From: Chromatiaceae bacterium
GTDB lineage: Bacteria > Pseudomonadota > Gammaproteobacteria > Chromatiales > Chromatiaceae
Direction: 5' to 3'
Length of the DNA stretch: 64,000 nt
Assembly (NCBI GenBank): GCA_025458165.1
Contig: JALOTB010000009.1
Location: forward strand, 52,105 to 116,104
Shown here: piece by piece, positions 16,499-25,220 of the stretch
Position numbering within the stretch: the first letter of the stretch is position 1
Layout: every line of letters begins with the position of its first letter
The notes under the pieces: generated by a model
The model's database searches: none
Seen by the model: only the letters and a program-made list of their open reading frames with translations
Told to the model about the DNA's origin: nothing
Translations under genes and position numbers: made by a program

Positions 16499-17803
16499 AT
16501 GACGCGTACAGTGATTAGCGTCGAGCGCCTGAGCAAACGCTACCGCCTCGGTGTGATCGGCGGTGCCACCCTGCGTGAGGACCTCAACCATTGGTGGGCC
16601 AGGGTACGAGGCCGGCACGATCTCCTCGGCCCGATCGGCGTGCCTGACCACGGCAACCGCCAAGGTGGTGAGATCTGGGCGCTGCGCGACGTGAGCTTCG
16701 AGGTGCAGGAAGGCGAGATCCTCGGTGTCATCGGCCGCAACGGCGCGGGCAAGAGCACCTTGCTCAAGATCCTGTCCCGCATCACCGCCCCAACGTCCGG
16801 CCGTGCGGTCATTCGGGGCCGCGTCGGCAGCCTGCTCGAGGTGGGTACCGGTTTCCACCCGGAGCTCACTGGGCGCGAGAACATCTATCTCAACGGCACC
16901 ATCCTCGGCATGACCAAGGCCGAGGTCGACCGCAAGCTGGAGGAGATCGTCGAATTCGCGGAGATGGCACCGTTCATCGACACGCCCGTCAAGCGCTATT
17001 CCTCGGGGATGACAGTGAGGCTCGCCTTCGCGGTCGCGGCGCATCTGGAGCCCGAGATACTGATCGTCGATGAGGTGCTGGCTGTGGGAGATGCGTCTTT
17101 TCAGAAAAAATGTCTCGGGAAGATGGAAGCGGTCGCGGCGCACGGTCGTACGGTTCTCTTCGTCAGCCACAATATGCAGTCCGTCCAGTCCCTTTGTACA
17201 AGATGCGTGCTGTTGAATCGCGGCCAGCCGGAAGTCGAAGGAGCGGTTGAATCAGTTGTTGATGCCTATCTACGCGGCGCCGAGAGCACAGAAAAGCCGA
17301 TCTGGGCCGACCCTGTTGGCCTTGGCGACAACGAGGTCCGGCTGCATCGAGTTCATGTCCTCGCCGACGGCAGTGACGGAAAGGCCTCCGTGTTTTTCAG
17401 CAACAAGCCGATTCGGATTGATCTTGAGGTCTCCATCCAGCGACCGAACCCCGCTTTCTGCATAGGGTTTGACCTGATGACGAGCCGTGGCGAGACTGTA
17501 TTTCGCACGTTCAACACCGACGTGCCGCCCCATCAGTACACTCCGCTCTCGAAGGGAAGAACGATTCTGTCTTGTGTAGTTCCCACAGGACTATTGAACG
17601 CCGGACGTTACTTTGTGGCCCCACGAGTCGCACTGCACGGCCGGAGTTGGATCCTCACGGCAGACCCTTTGATTAGCTTTTCCGTATCATTGGCCCATGG
17701 TCAGTCGGCATTCTGGAATCTTCTCAACGAGGCCAATTGGCCCGGCGTCATAGCGCCAATCCTTGAATGGAAGGCTGTGCCCCTGGGAAACGACTCGAGA
17801 TGA
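16499..17803 (+). CDS. wzt: ABC exporter ATPase with Wzt-type C-terminal domain
   Basis: ATPase subunit of the polysaccharide exporter, 434 residues from ATG 16499. The nucleotide-binding domain has Walker A GRNGAGKST (about residues 78-86), the signature YSSGM, Walker B ILIVDEVLAVGD and the SHN switch. From about residue 265 a beta-rich C-terminal domain follows (VFFSNKPIRIDLEVSI to SFSVSL), like the Wzt carbohydrate-binding domain that recognises the chain end in capped O-antigens. Such a domain suggests a terminal modification, for which the methyltransferases here are candidates (inference). Confidence 0.94.
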   Translation: MTRTVISVERLSKRYRLGVIGGATLREDLNHWWARVRGRHDLLGPIGVPDHGNRQGGEIWALRDVSFEVQEGEILGVIGRNGAGKSTLLKILSRITAPTSGRAVIRGRVGSLLEVGTGFHPELTGRENIYLNGTILGMTKAEVDRKLEEIVEFAEMAPFIDTPVKRYSSGMTVRLAFAVAAHLEPEILIVDEVLAVGDASFQKKCLGKMEAVAAHGRTVLFVSHNMQSVQSLCTRCVLLNRGQPEVEGAVESVVDAYLRGAESTEKPIWADPVGLGDNEVRLHRVHVLADGSDGKASVFFSNKPIRIDLEVSIQRPNPAFCIGFDLMTSRGETVFRTFNTDVPPHQYTPLSKGRTILSCVVPTGLLNAGRYFVAPRVALHGRSWILTADPLISFSVSLAHGQSAFWNLLNEANWPGVIAPILEWKAVPLGNDSR

Positions 17804-17818
17804 GGTGCGGTCAAAGAG

Positions 17819-18580
17819 ATGTCGCGTAACCTGATCCGAAAGATGCTGCCGCCGAGATGGCACATCTCCGCGATGCTCACTAGGGACATACTGCGACGCG
17901 CAGGCGGCAAGGTCATGTCCGGCATGTTCGCGGGCATGGATTACGCGGCCGAGAGTCACGGCAGCCTTTTTCTGCCCAAGATTCTCGGTACCTATGAAAA
18001 GGAGTTAACGAATCATTTGGATCGACTCCAAGAAGAGGCAATCGAAGCGATCGTCGTTGTTGGGGCCGCGGAGGGCTATTACGCGGTTGGCTTTGCTTTG
18101 CGTTGGAAAACGGCTTGCATTGTTGCATTCGAGCCCAATCCCGCCGCTCGTACCTGCCTCGCAGCAATGGCTCATAAGAACGGAGTGGCGAATAGGCTGC
18201 AAGTCCAGGGAATCTGTGATGTGCCCTCGTTGCGGAGTGCGCTAAATATGGCTGTCCGGCCGTTTGTACTGGTGGACATCGAAGGTGGAGAGGCGATCTT
18301 ATTGGATCCGACTGTCGTCGAAGAGCTGGGGAAGGCGACGGTTGTCGTTGAGTTGCATGAGTTCGCTGTTCCAGGGGTCGGCGCCTTAATTCGCTCGCGC
18401 TTCGAAGGTAGTCACGAGATAGAAGAGGTTTTCGCGGTCCCTCGGACTCCGCACGACTTCCCACTGGACCTAGGGCGATTGAAGGGTTCCGTCTCGGCTG
18501 GTGCGGCAGTGCAGATCATGTCGGAAGGGCGCCCTCCGAACATGTCTTGGTTGGTAATACGGCCGAAAGCGTCGACGTGA
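17819..18580 (+). CDS. FkbM-like SAM-dependent methyltransferase, divergent
   Basis: A 253-residue protein with a Rossmann-like methyltransferase core: VVVGAAEGYYAVGFA (SAM loop), IVAFEPNP (acidic strand end) and FVLVDIEGGEAILL, which mirrors the DVEG strand of FkbM proteins. Family assignment is moderate because overall similarity is weak. It lies between wzt and a glycosyltransferase, overlapping the latter by four bases. Its base composition is visibly less GC-rich than its neighbours, which suggests more recent acquisition. It might cap the exported chain. Confidence 0.65.
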   Translation: MSRNLIRKMLPPRWHISAMLTRDILRRAGGKVMSGMFAGMDYAAESHGSLFLPKILGTYEKELTNHLDRLQEEAIEAIVVVGAAEGYYAVGFALRWKTACIVAFEPNPAARTCLAAMAHKNGVANRLQVQGICDVPSLRSALNMAVRPFVLVDIEGGEAILLDPTVVEELGKATVVVELHEFAVPGVGALIRSRFEGSHEIEEVFAVPRTPHDFPLDLGRLKGSVSAGAAVQIMSEGRPPNMSWLVIRPKAST

Positions 18581-19935
18581 ACCGCTCGCTCCTCTTTGTT
18601 GCGCCATCCGCGTATCCACTTGGCGGCGTACAGACCTGGCTCGACTATTTGCTACCAGGGCTGACGGGGCGGGGCTGGCGACCGGTTCTAGGGTTAGTGG
18701 CGGGTCGGTTTCACGATGTGGCGTGTTATCTGAAGGTCCATCCCTGGCCCGACGCCATGGCGATTCCGAACCCAACCGGCTCGGCGGAGGGGAGGATCCG
18801 CGCCTTGGTCGCGGCCGTCCGTCGTGTCCAGCCGGAACTGGTCTTGTCGGTCAACATCCCCGACGCCTATGCTGCGGTCGAGCGGATGCGTGGACGCGGT
18901 GAGGCTGCGCCCCGAGTGGTGATGACGAACCACTCCATCGAGCTGCCCTATGTCAGCGATACGAAGGCTTGGCGCCACGTGATCGACGGCATGGTCGGTA
19001 CCAACCGGCTGACCTGCCGGCTCGCGACGGAGTGGGCGTGCCTCGATCCTAGCCGGGTGCATTATGCGCCCTATGGCGTGGAGTGCCCCTCGCTGCCGGT
19101 CCGCCGTGCGCCGAAGTCGGGGCCGTTGCGAATCGCCTATTCGGGGCGTCTCGATGAAGGCCAGAAGCGCGTCCAGGACATCCCGCTGATACTCGATCGG
19201 CTAGGTGCCCTGGGGGTCCAATGGGAGCTTCGCGTGGCGGGCGGCGGAGCGTCGGAAGGGATGCTGCGCGAGCGGCTGCGGCCCAGAATCGATGCCGGCA
19301 GCGTCCAGTTCCTCGGAGTGCTCAACCCATCGGCCTTGACCGAGCGTCTCTACGACTGGGCCAATGTGTTGCTGCTCACCTCGTACTGGGAGACGGGACC
19401 CATCGTCATCTGGGAAGCGATGGCGCGTGGTCTGCCCGTGGTGAGCAGCCGCTATGTCGGCTCCGGGTTGGAGGGCAGCCTGAGCGACGGCGGCAATTGC
19501 CTCCTGTTTCCCGTCGGAGATGTCCAGGCGGCGGCCGTGCAGTTGCGCCGCGCTACCGATCCTAAGTTCCGCGCTGCGCTCGCCGAAGCCGGGCACCGGC
19601 TCGTCCGCGAGCGTTACACACGTGAGCACTCGGTCGAGGCATGGGACCAATGTTTGCGGGCCATCATGGCGCAGCCAAGCCGCTTAACGGCCACGACGGC
19701 GAATGCAAGCGTGGCTGCTGGCCGCCTCGACCGATGGCTCGGCCCAGGCCCCGGCGAAACCGTCCGGCGGTTACTGAAACGCCGTTTCCACCACAACGAT
19801 CCTGGTGGGGAATGGCCTCACGCCCGCTCCGCTCCCACGCTAGACGAGCGGGGCTTTTTCCGGCGGGCAGAGCAGATTGACGCGGGCAAACCGACTTGCG
19901 GCAGGGTGCTCGCTAGCTCAGATGCCGGTGCCTAA
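18577..19935 (+). CDS. GT4-type glycosyltransferase
   Basis: A 452-residue GT-B fold enzyme. The start GTG 18577 overlaps the upstream stop. Features: FVAPSAYPLGGVQTWLDYLLPGL (N-domain glycine loop), IAYSGRLDEGQKRVQDIP, WELRVAGGGASEG, and the donor-site block SYWETGPIVIWEAMARGLPVVSS. The C-terminal 60 or so residues after about residue 380 show no family similarity and are Pro/Arg-rich. Substrate unknown. Confidence 0.88.
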   Translation: MNRSLLFVAPSAYPLGGVQTWLDYLLPGLTGRGWRPVLGLVAGRFHDVACYLKVHPWPDAMAIPNPTGSAEGRIRALVAAVRRVQPELVLSVNIPDAYAAVERMRGRGEAAPRVVMTNHSIELPYVSDTKAWRHVIDGMVGTNRLTCRLATEWACLDPSRVHYAPYGVECPSLPVRRAPKSGPLRIAYSGRLDEGQKRVQDIPLILDRLGALGVQWELRVAGGGASEGMLRERLRPRIDAGSVQFLGVLNPSALTERLYDWANVLLLTSYWETGPIVIWEAMARGLPVVSSRYVGSGLEGSLSDGGNCLLFPVGDVQAAAVQLRRATDPKFRAALAEAGHRLVRERYTREHSVEAWDQCLRAIMAQPSRLTATTANASVAAGRLDRWLGPGPGETVRRLLKRRFHHNDPGGEWPHARSAPTLDERGFFRRAEQIDAGKPTCGRVLASSDAGA

Positions 19936-19968
19936 CGCAACGCCATCGCAGTCAGGCGAGTGCGCCCA

Positions 19969-20958
19969 ATGAATAGCAAGCCGCTGGTCTCGGTATTGGT
20001 GCCGACCTTCAACGACGGGGAGATGTTGATCGCGGCATTGGAGTCATTGCGCAGGCAGACCTTCGATGACTTCGAGGCCATTGTCTGCGACGATGCGAGC
20101 ACCAACGGCACGGCCGAGAGGGCAAAGGATTGGTGCAAAACCGACCGCCGCTTCCGGCTGTTTCGCAATCCCGTTAACCTTGGCATGACGCAGAACTGGA
20201 ATCACGCTTTGAGCCATGCCCAAGGCGAGTACATCGCGAAGCTGGATGGGGACGATTCCTTGCAACCGCAGACGCTCGAGCGTCTGGTGGACGCGCTGCG
20301 GCAACATCAGGCGGAGATCGGGTTTTGCCGAACAATTGAGTGTGACGACGCGCTGCGTCCCCTTTCCTCATACTACGGCGAGCGGGCCTTCGTGAAAGCG
20401 GGGATCGAACCCCTGGCGGAACACCTCCAGAGCGGTCATTATTGGTACCGGCTCAGCTTCGATGATTTCCAGCTTTGGCACTCAAACGCGTTCTTGGTGT
20501 CTCGCCGGGTGATGGCGCTGATTTCCGGCTGGGACGCCGGCTGGGGTTGCGCGTCCGATACCGACCTGATCTTGCGGCTTCTGGAATTGGATCTGCCGGT
20601 AGCGCACGTCCCCTATCCCGGTGTGCTGTACCGCAAGCGGACGGGCTCGGTGAGCGATCTGTACCGCAAGCGGCGTTGGCTGGCGCTGGAAGGCACCGCC
20701 GTCCATCTCTTGTCACTCGCCCGGTTCCATCAGTCAAACCGTGTGTTGAGCCAGAGGCTTCGGCATAACTGGTACCGACTGTGGAAAAACTGGGGTTCTG
20801 CGATGCGGTCCATCGAGCAACAGCCGACGGATAAAGAGCGCTTGCGTGCAGTTGATGTCAGAGTCGATCCGCCGCCAAGCTACATCCTTGTCGAGGGCGG
20901 GGTACGACGTGCGCTTTGGACCGCGCGGAATGCGGCTTTTGGCCGGATTGGGCGCTAG
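19969..20958 (+). CDS. GT2 family glycosyltransferase
   Basis: GT-A fold transferase, 329 residues from ATG 19969 (GTG at 19960 is three codons earlier). Motifs: VSVLVPTFNDGEMLIAAL, VCDDAST (nucleotide site), NLGMTQNWNHAL, YIAKLDGDD with the metal-binding D-x-D, and a later CASDTDLILRL acceptor region. It is an inverting transferase by family. A gap of 117 bases without a gene follows. Confidence 0.9.
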   Translation: MNSKPLVSVLVPTFNDGEMLIAALESLRRQTFDDFEAIVCDDASTNGTAERAKDWCKTDRRFRLFRNPVNLGMTQNWNHALSHAQGEYIAKLDGDDSLQPQTLERLVDALRQHQAEIGFCRTIECDDALRPLSSYYGERAFVKAGIEPLAEHLQSGHYWYRLSFDDFQLWHSNAFLVSRRVMALISGWDAGWGCASDTDLILRLLELDLPVAHVPYPGVLYRKRTGSVSDLYRKRRWLALEGTAVHLLSLARFHQSNRVLSQRLRHNWYRLWKNWGSAMRSIEQQPTDKERLRAVDVRVDPPPSYILVEGGVRRALWTARNAAFGRIGR

Positions 20959-21075
20959 GCTGCTTTTACCGATGCTGGGTTCGGAGCGAAGGTTGGAGGA
21001 TTGGGTGGCTGAATCATCAGGTACGGGCGGATTTCGGTCGGTTAGGGATGACACGCAATATAACTGGGGAGGCTG

Positions 21076-22026
21076 GTGGACTTAGTCAGCACAATCATCC
21101 CGGTCTACAACCGTGCCGCGATGCTGCGCGAGGCCGTGGAGAGCGTGCTCGCTCAGACCTACCGGCCGATCCAGGTCCTGATCGTCGACGATGGCTCGAC
21201 GGACGACACGCCGGCAGTTGCGGATTCGCTGGCGGCCGAGCATCCGGGGACGATTCGGGTGCTCCACCAGCACAATACTGGCCCCGGACCTGCCCGGCAG
21301 GCGGGGCTCGAGGCATCGAGCGGGGAGCTCGTGCAGTTCTTAGACAGCGACGATCTCCTCCTGCCGGACAAGTTCAGCCGGGAGGTTGCGGCGCTGCGGA
21401 ATGACCCTGATGCCGGGATCGCCTACGGCATCGCGCTCCTGCGCGATGAGGCGACCGGGTGGACCGCGCCCACGCACGGCACCGATGTTGGGCATCGGGA
21501 GCTCTTCCCGGCCGTCCTCAGTGCCCGCCTTTGGCCGACAGCCGCGCCGCTGTATCGACGGGAGGTGTGCGAGGCGATCGGGTCTTGGGCGGACCTTCGC
21601 GTCTTGGAGGATTGGGACTACGACTGCCGGGCGGGGTTGCTCGGGGTTAGGCTCTGCTACCGAAGCGAGCCGGGGGCGGTGATCAGGCGCCATGGCCACG
21701 ACCACGCCGGTCTCGCCTGGCAGCGGAATCCGGTTGTATGGCGCGATCGGGTCGCGGCATTCGAGCGCGTCTTCGGCTATGCCGAGCAGGCCGGACTGGG
21801 GACCGACAGCCCGGAGATGCGGCACTTCGCGCGCTCGGCGTTTCTGGTTGCACGCCAATGCGGGGCCGCGGGGCTGCCAGCCGAGTCGGCTCGGCTGTTT
21901 CGGGTCGCGCGGCGGGCGGCGGGAGGGGAGGGGTTGGACTATCTGCTGTATCGCGCAGGCGCGTTCGTCCTCGGCTGGACCCGTATGGGTCGGCTGAGCG
22001 GCTGGTTGGATTCGGTGAGGTCATGA
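21076..22026 (+). CDS. GT2 family glycosyltransferase
   Basis: A 316-residue GT-A enzyme starting GTG 21076 with AGGCTGGTG context. Motifs: VSTIIPVYNRAAMLREAVESVLAQ, IVDDGSTDDTP, HNTGPGPARQAGL, VQFLDSDDLLLPDK (D-x-D) and VLEDWDYDCR, a likely catalytic-base region. It overlaps the next glycosyltransferase by four bases (ATGA). Confidence 0.92.
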   Translation: MDLVSTIIPVYNRAAMLREAVESVLAQTYRPIQVLIVDDGSTDDTPAVADSLAAEHPGTIRVLHQHNTGPGPARQAGLEASSGELVQFLDSDDLLLPDKFSREVAALRNDPDAGIAYGIALLRDEATGWTAPTHGTDVGHRELFPAVLSARLWPTAAPLYRREVCEAIGSWADLRVLEDWDYDCRAGLLGVRLCYRSEPGAVIRRHGHDHAGLAWQRNPVVWRDRVAAFERVFGYAEQAGLGTDSPEMRHFARSAFLVARQCGAAGLPAESARLFRVARRAAGGEGLDYLLYRAGAFVLGWTRMGRLSGWLDSVRS

Positions 22027-22955
22027 GCGGTAGTCGTCCCGAAGTCTCGGTGGTGATGAGCGTCTTCAACGGCGCCGACCACCTCGACGAAACCCTCGAC
22101 AGTGTTCTGTCGCAGGAGGGGTGTGACTTCGAGCTCGTCGTAATCGACGACGGCTCCACTGACGAGACGCCGCATGTCCTCCGGGAAAGGGCTTCGCGTG
22201 ATGCGCGGATCCGGCTTTTCCACCAGGAGAACAGGGGGCTCACCCAGGCACTCGTCCGGGGCTGCGCCGAGGCCCGAGGAGACTTCATCGCCCGCCAGGA
22301 TGCCGGAGATGTCTCCCTGCCGGGGCGGCTGGCGTCTCAGGCTAACCACCTCCGGGCCAATAGTGAGACGGTGTTGGTGGCCTGTGGCACTCGTTTCGTT
22401 GGTCCCGCGAACGAAACCTTGTATGAGGCGGTGCGTCCCGGTGATGCGCTCGGCGCCGGCTTATCGAGTCTCGATGTCAAGACCATCGCCGGGCCACCAC
22501 ACCATGGCGGCACCATGTTTCGAAAGGACGCCTATCTTGCAGTTGGCGGATACCGCTCAGTCTTCGCTGTGGCGCAGGACATCGATCTCTGGTTGCGCCT
22601 TGCAGAGCGCGGGCAGGTCTGGGGCCAAGACGGCATCTGCTACCTTGCCCGACTGGCCCCGAACAGCATCAGCACCCGGCGGCGCCACGAGCAGATCGGG
22701 GCCGGGGTGCTTGCCATCGAGTGCGCTAAGGCAAGGCGTATCGGCAGGGACGATACGACGCTATTGACAGATGCGACTGAGGCCGGCGCCCGTGGGAGCA
22801 GCATGACCGGAAGATGGGACCGATCGCGTTTCTTCTACTTTATCGGGGCCTGCCTAAGCAAGACGGATCCGGCTGCCGCGCGCCGCTATTTCGCTCGTGC
22901 TGCACGTGAGAACCCCTTATGCCTCAAGGCGCTGGCTCGCCGCATTCTCGGCTGA
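22023..22955 (+). CDS. GT2 family glycosyltransferase
   Basis: A 310-residue GT-A enzyme. Motifs: VSVVMSVFNGADHLDETLDSVL, VIDDGSTDETP, NRGLTQALVRGC, FIARQDAGDVSLPGR (a D-x-G-D variant of the metal site) and FAVAQDIDLWLRLAERG, the usual acceptor-site block. The ATG at 22023 overlaps the preceding stop. The frame is open upstream, but that part is a shadow of the previous gene. Confidence 0.9.
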   Translation: MSGSRPEVSVVMSVFNGADHLDETLDSVLSQEGCDFELVVIDDGSTDETPHVLRERASRDARIRLFHQENRGLTQALVRGCAEARGDFIARQDAGDVSLPGRLASQANHLRANSETVLVACGTRFVGPANETLYEAVRPGDALGAGLSSLDVKTIAGPPHHGGTMFRKDAYLAVGGYRSVFAVAQDIDLWLRLAERGQVWGQDGICYLARLAPNSISTRRRHEQIGAGVLAIECAKARRIGRDDTTLLTDATEAGARGSSMTGRWDRSRFFYFIGACLSKTDPAAARRYFARAARENPLCLKALARRILG

Positions 22956-22966
22956 CCCTTGGTTGG

Positions 22967-23767
22967 ATGATGCGCCCCCCGATCTTCAATCCCGACTGGC
23001 CTCATGAGGTCCAAGCGCTCTACCGACATGACATGCAGGAGATCTGGGACCCTGCCATCGCTCCCCATGTCTGGAATCAGTATCATAACCAATTAGATTA
23101 CTATCTCCGAATCGCGGGCGACAGGAGACAGGCGATATTGGATGTTGGATGCGCCCAAGGAACCCTTGCGTTGTTGCTCGCAGAGCATGGTCACCAAGTA
23201 ACCGCCGTCGACTTGCGGCCGGCCTTTCTCGATTACGCCCGTGCCCGCTATACGGATGGCGATGTCCGGTTCTTGTGCGCCAATGTTCTCGAAGATGACA
23301 TCCCAGGTGTCTACGACCTGATTTTCGCCAATCAGATCATCGAGCATTTGGTGTATCCCGACAAGCTGCTTGGGCGATTAATGGCGTGCCTAAGGCCAGG
23401 GGGGCGACTGGTGGTGACGACGCCGAACGGAGATTACCTCAAGAACACGCTGCCGAGCTTCGGGCAACTGGGGGACCCGAGAGACTGGGAACATCGCCAG
23501 AACACCGCCGACGGGGACGGCCATTTTTTCGCGTATCTCAAGGACGAGTTGATGGGGCTCCTTCGCTCAGCCGGATTCACGGCGATTGAGGTGTCATTCT
23601 TCGAGTCGCCCATGATCTCTGGACACATGAAGCTGCGTTATCTGCATGGCACGGTACCCGTAAGTGTGCTGCGGACCGTTGACAAGTTGATCGTCCGCGT
23701 CGGTTGGCTGGGACGGATGCTGTGCCATCAGTTGATGGTAACCGGAGCACGGCCGGTTGGTACCTGA
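22967..23767 (+). CDS. class I SAM-dependent methyltransferase
   Basis: A methyltransferase of about 266 residues. The SAM-binding core is ILDVGCAQGTLALLLAE, then VTAVDLRPAFLDYAR, the ANQIIEHLVYPDKLLG motif IV region and LRPGGRLVVTTPNGD. Target is probably a sugar in the exported glycan. Start choice is uncertain: ATG 22967 or 22970, or 22919 with overlap into the previous gene. It ends in a TGATG junction with the acetyltransferase. Confidence 0.88.
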   Translation: MMRPPIFNPDWPHEVQALYRHDMQEIWDPAIAPHVWNQYHNQLDYYLRIAGDRRQAILDVGCAQGTLALLLAEHGHQVTAVDLRPAFLDYARARYTDGDVRFLCANVLEDDIPGVYDLIFANQIIEHLVYPDKLLGRLMACLRPGGRLVVTTPNGDYLKNTLPSFGQLGDPRDWEHRQNTADGDGHFFAYLKDELMGLLRSAGFTAIEVSFFESPMISGHMKLRYLHGTVPVSVLRTVDKLIVRVGWLGRMLCHQLMVTGARPVGT

Positions 23768-24327
23768 TGTTGTTTACGGTAGAGCGAGCCCTCGGCGCGC
23801 ACCTGGCCGTGCTTGCGGGCAGGGCGCGCGCCGGACTATGGCGATTGCGAGGCGCTAGATTGGGTCTAAGGTCGAGGATTGGACGACATTGCGCGATCAT
23901 CCGCCCGTGGTGCTTGGTCGCGGGGGAGCGAGTTGAACTGGAGCATTACGTTTACCTAAAGATTACGAGTGATGACGCGCAGATCAACTTAGGGAATCGC
24001 GTCTTCATAGGCCGCGGTGCGGAGCTCGATATCTCTGACCGCTTGACCGTGGGAGACGACGTTCTGATCGCACCCGGCTGCTTCATTACAGATCACCAGC
24101 ACAGATACGATTCTGGGGACCGCATCGCGGCGCAGGGCTGTAGGTCGGCGCCGGTCGTCATCGGAGACGACGTCTGGCTCGGCGCCAATTCCGTGATCCT
24201 ATCGGGAACGCGGATCGAGAGCGGTGCGATCGTCGGTGCTGGGGCGGTGGTGACACGAGACATCGGCACGCGGATGATTGTTGCCGGGGTGCCCGCAAGG
24301 GTCATCGGAACCCGGGGGCAAGGGTGA
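23767..24327 (+). CDS. hexapeptide-repeat acyltransferase
   Basis: Left-handed beta-helix O-acetyltransferase, 186 residues. Hexapeptide-like repeats run through the middle and C-terminus (INLGNRVFIGRGAELDI, LTVGDDVLIAPGC, VVIGDDVWLGANSVIL, GAIVGAGAVVTRDI), with the catalytic histidine in FITDHQHRYD. It presumably O-acetylates a sugar using acetyl-CoA. The ATG shares a base with the upstream stop (TGATG), and its own stop overlaps the next gene, so it is in the operon. Confidence 0.9.
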   Translation: MLFTVERALGAHLAVLAGRARAGLWRLRGARLGLRSRIGRHCAIIRPWCLVAGERVELEHYVYLKITSDDAQINLGNRVFIGRGAELDISDRLTVGDDVLIAPGCFITDHQHRYDSGDRIAAQGCRSAPVVIGDDVWLGANSVILSGTRIESGAIVGAGAVVTRDIGTRMIVAGVPARVIGTRGQG

Positions 24328-25220
24328 TGAGTGGAGCGGCATGCGTCAGTGTGGTCATCGCCACCTACCGCCGCGAACGGGCGCTGCTCGATACCCTAGA
24401 CTACCTCATGGCCCTCGAGGCGCCGCCTGCCGAGATCCTGGTAGTTGATCAGACCGAGCGCCATGAGCTAGCCACGGAGACTCGGCTCGGTCAGTTGCAG
24501 GATGCCGGTCACATCCGCTGGTTGCGCCAGTCAGCTCCGTCCATCCCGCTGGCCATGAACTTGGGGCTGCGGGAGGCCCGTCATGACATCGTGCTGTTCC
24601 TGGATGACGACATCCGCCCCGAGCCGGAGTTGGTGACGACACATGATGCCGCCCGTCGGGAGCATGAGGACATCCTGGTCGCGGGGCGGGTGATCCAGCC
24701 CTGGCAGGAAGGCAAGGATTTCTCCGCCGAGGAGCGGTTTCACTTCGCCTGTGTCAAGCCGCGCTGGATCGAAGAATTCATCGGATGCAACTTTTCCGTG
24801 GGGCGCGATGCGGCGCTGCGGCTGGGAGGCTTCGACGAAAACTTCGTCAAGGTGGCCTACCGCTTCGAGGCGGAGTTCGCCCACCGTTGGCGGGCCTCTG
24901 GGCGGCGCATCTACTTCGAACCGGCGGCCTGCGTGCACCATCTCAAGGTGAACGAGGGCGGCACCCGGACCTACGGCGATCACCTAATGACCTCGCGCCC
25001 GGATCACGCAGTCGGCGCCTACTACTACAGCCTGCGGGTCGGGGCGCCCGCCGACTTCCTGACCCGACCGTGGCGCGCGGTCGCGACCCGGTTTCACTTG
25101 CGCCATCCCTGGCGGATTCCCGGGACTCTGTTGGCGGAGATTCGCGGTATGGCCTGGGCCGCGCGGCTCCACCGGCGCGGACCGCGATACGCGTCGCCAG
25201 CCGAGGCACGCGATGCTTGA
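24324..25220 (+). CDS. GT2 family glycosyltransferase
   Basis: A 298-residue GT-A enzyme with VSVVIATYRRERALLDTL, ILVVDQTER, PLAMNLGLREARHDIVLFLDDDIRPEPEL (D-D-D metal site) and NFSVGRDAALRLGGFDENF. GTG 24324 overlaps the preceding stop by four bases; ATG 24327 directly follows in frame and is equally possible. C-terminal region is arginine-rich with no membrane segment. It overlaps the polymerase-like gene by eight bases. Confidence 0.9.
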   Translation: MMSGAACVSVVIATYRRERALLDTLDYLMALEAPPAEILVVDQTERHELATETRLGQLQDAGHIRWLRQSAPSIPLAMNLGLREARHDIVLFLDDDIRPEPELVTTHDAARREHEDILVAGRVIQPWQEGKDFSAEERFHFACVKPRWIEEFIGCNFSVGRDAALRLGGFDENFVKVAYRFEAEFAHRWRASGRRIYFEPAACVHHLKVNEGGTRTYGDHLMTSRPDHAVGAYYYSLRVGAPADFLTRPWRAVATRFHLRHPWRIPGTLLAEIRGMAWAARLHRRGPRYASPAEARDA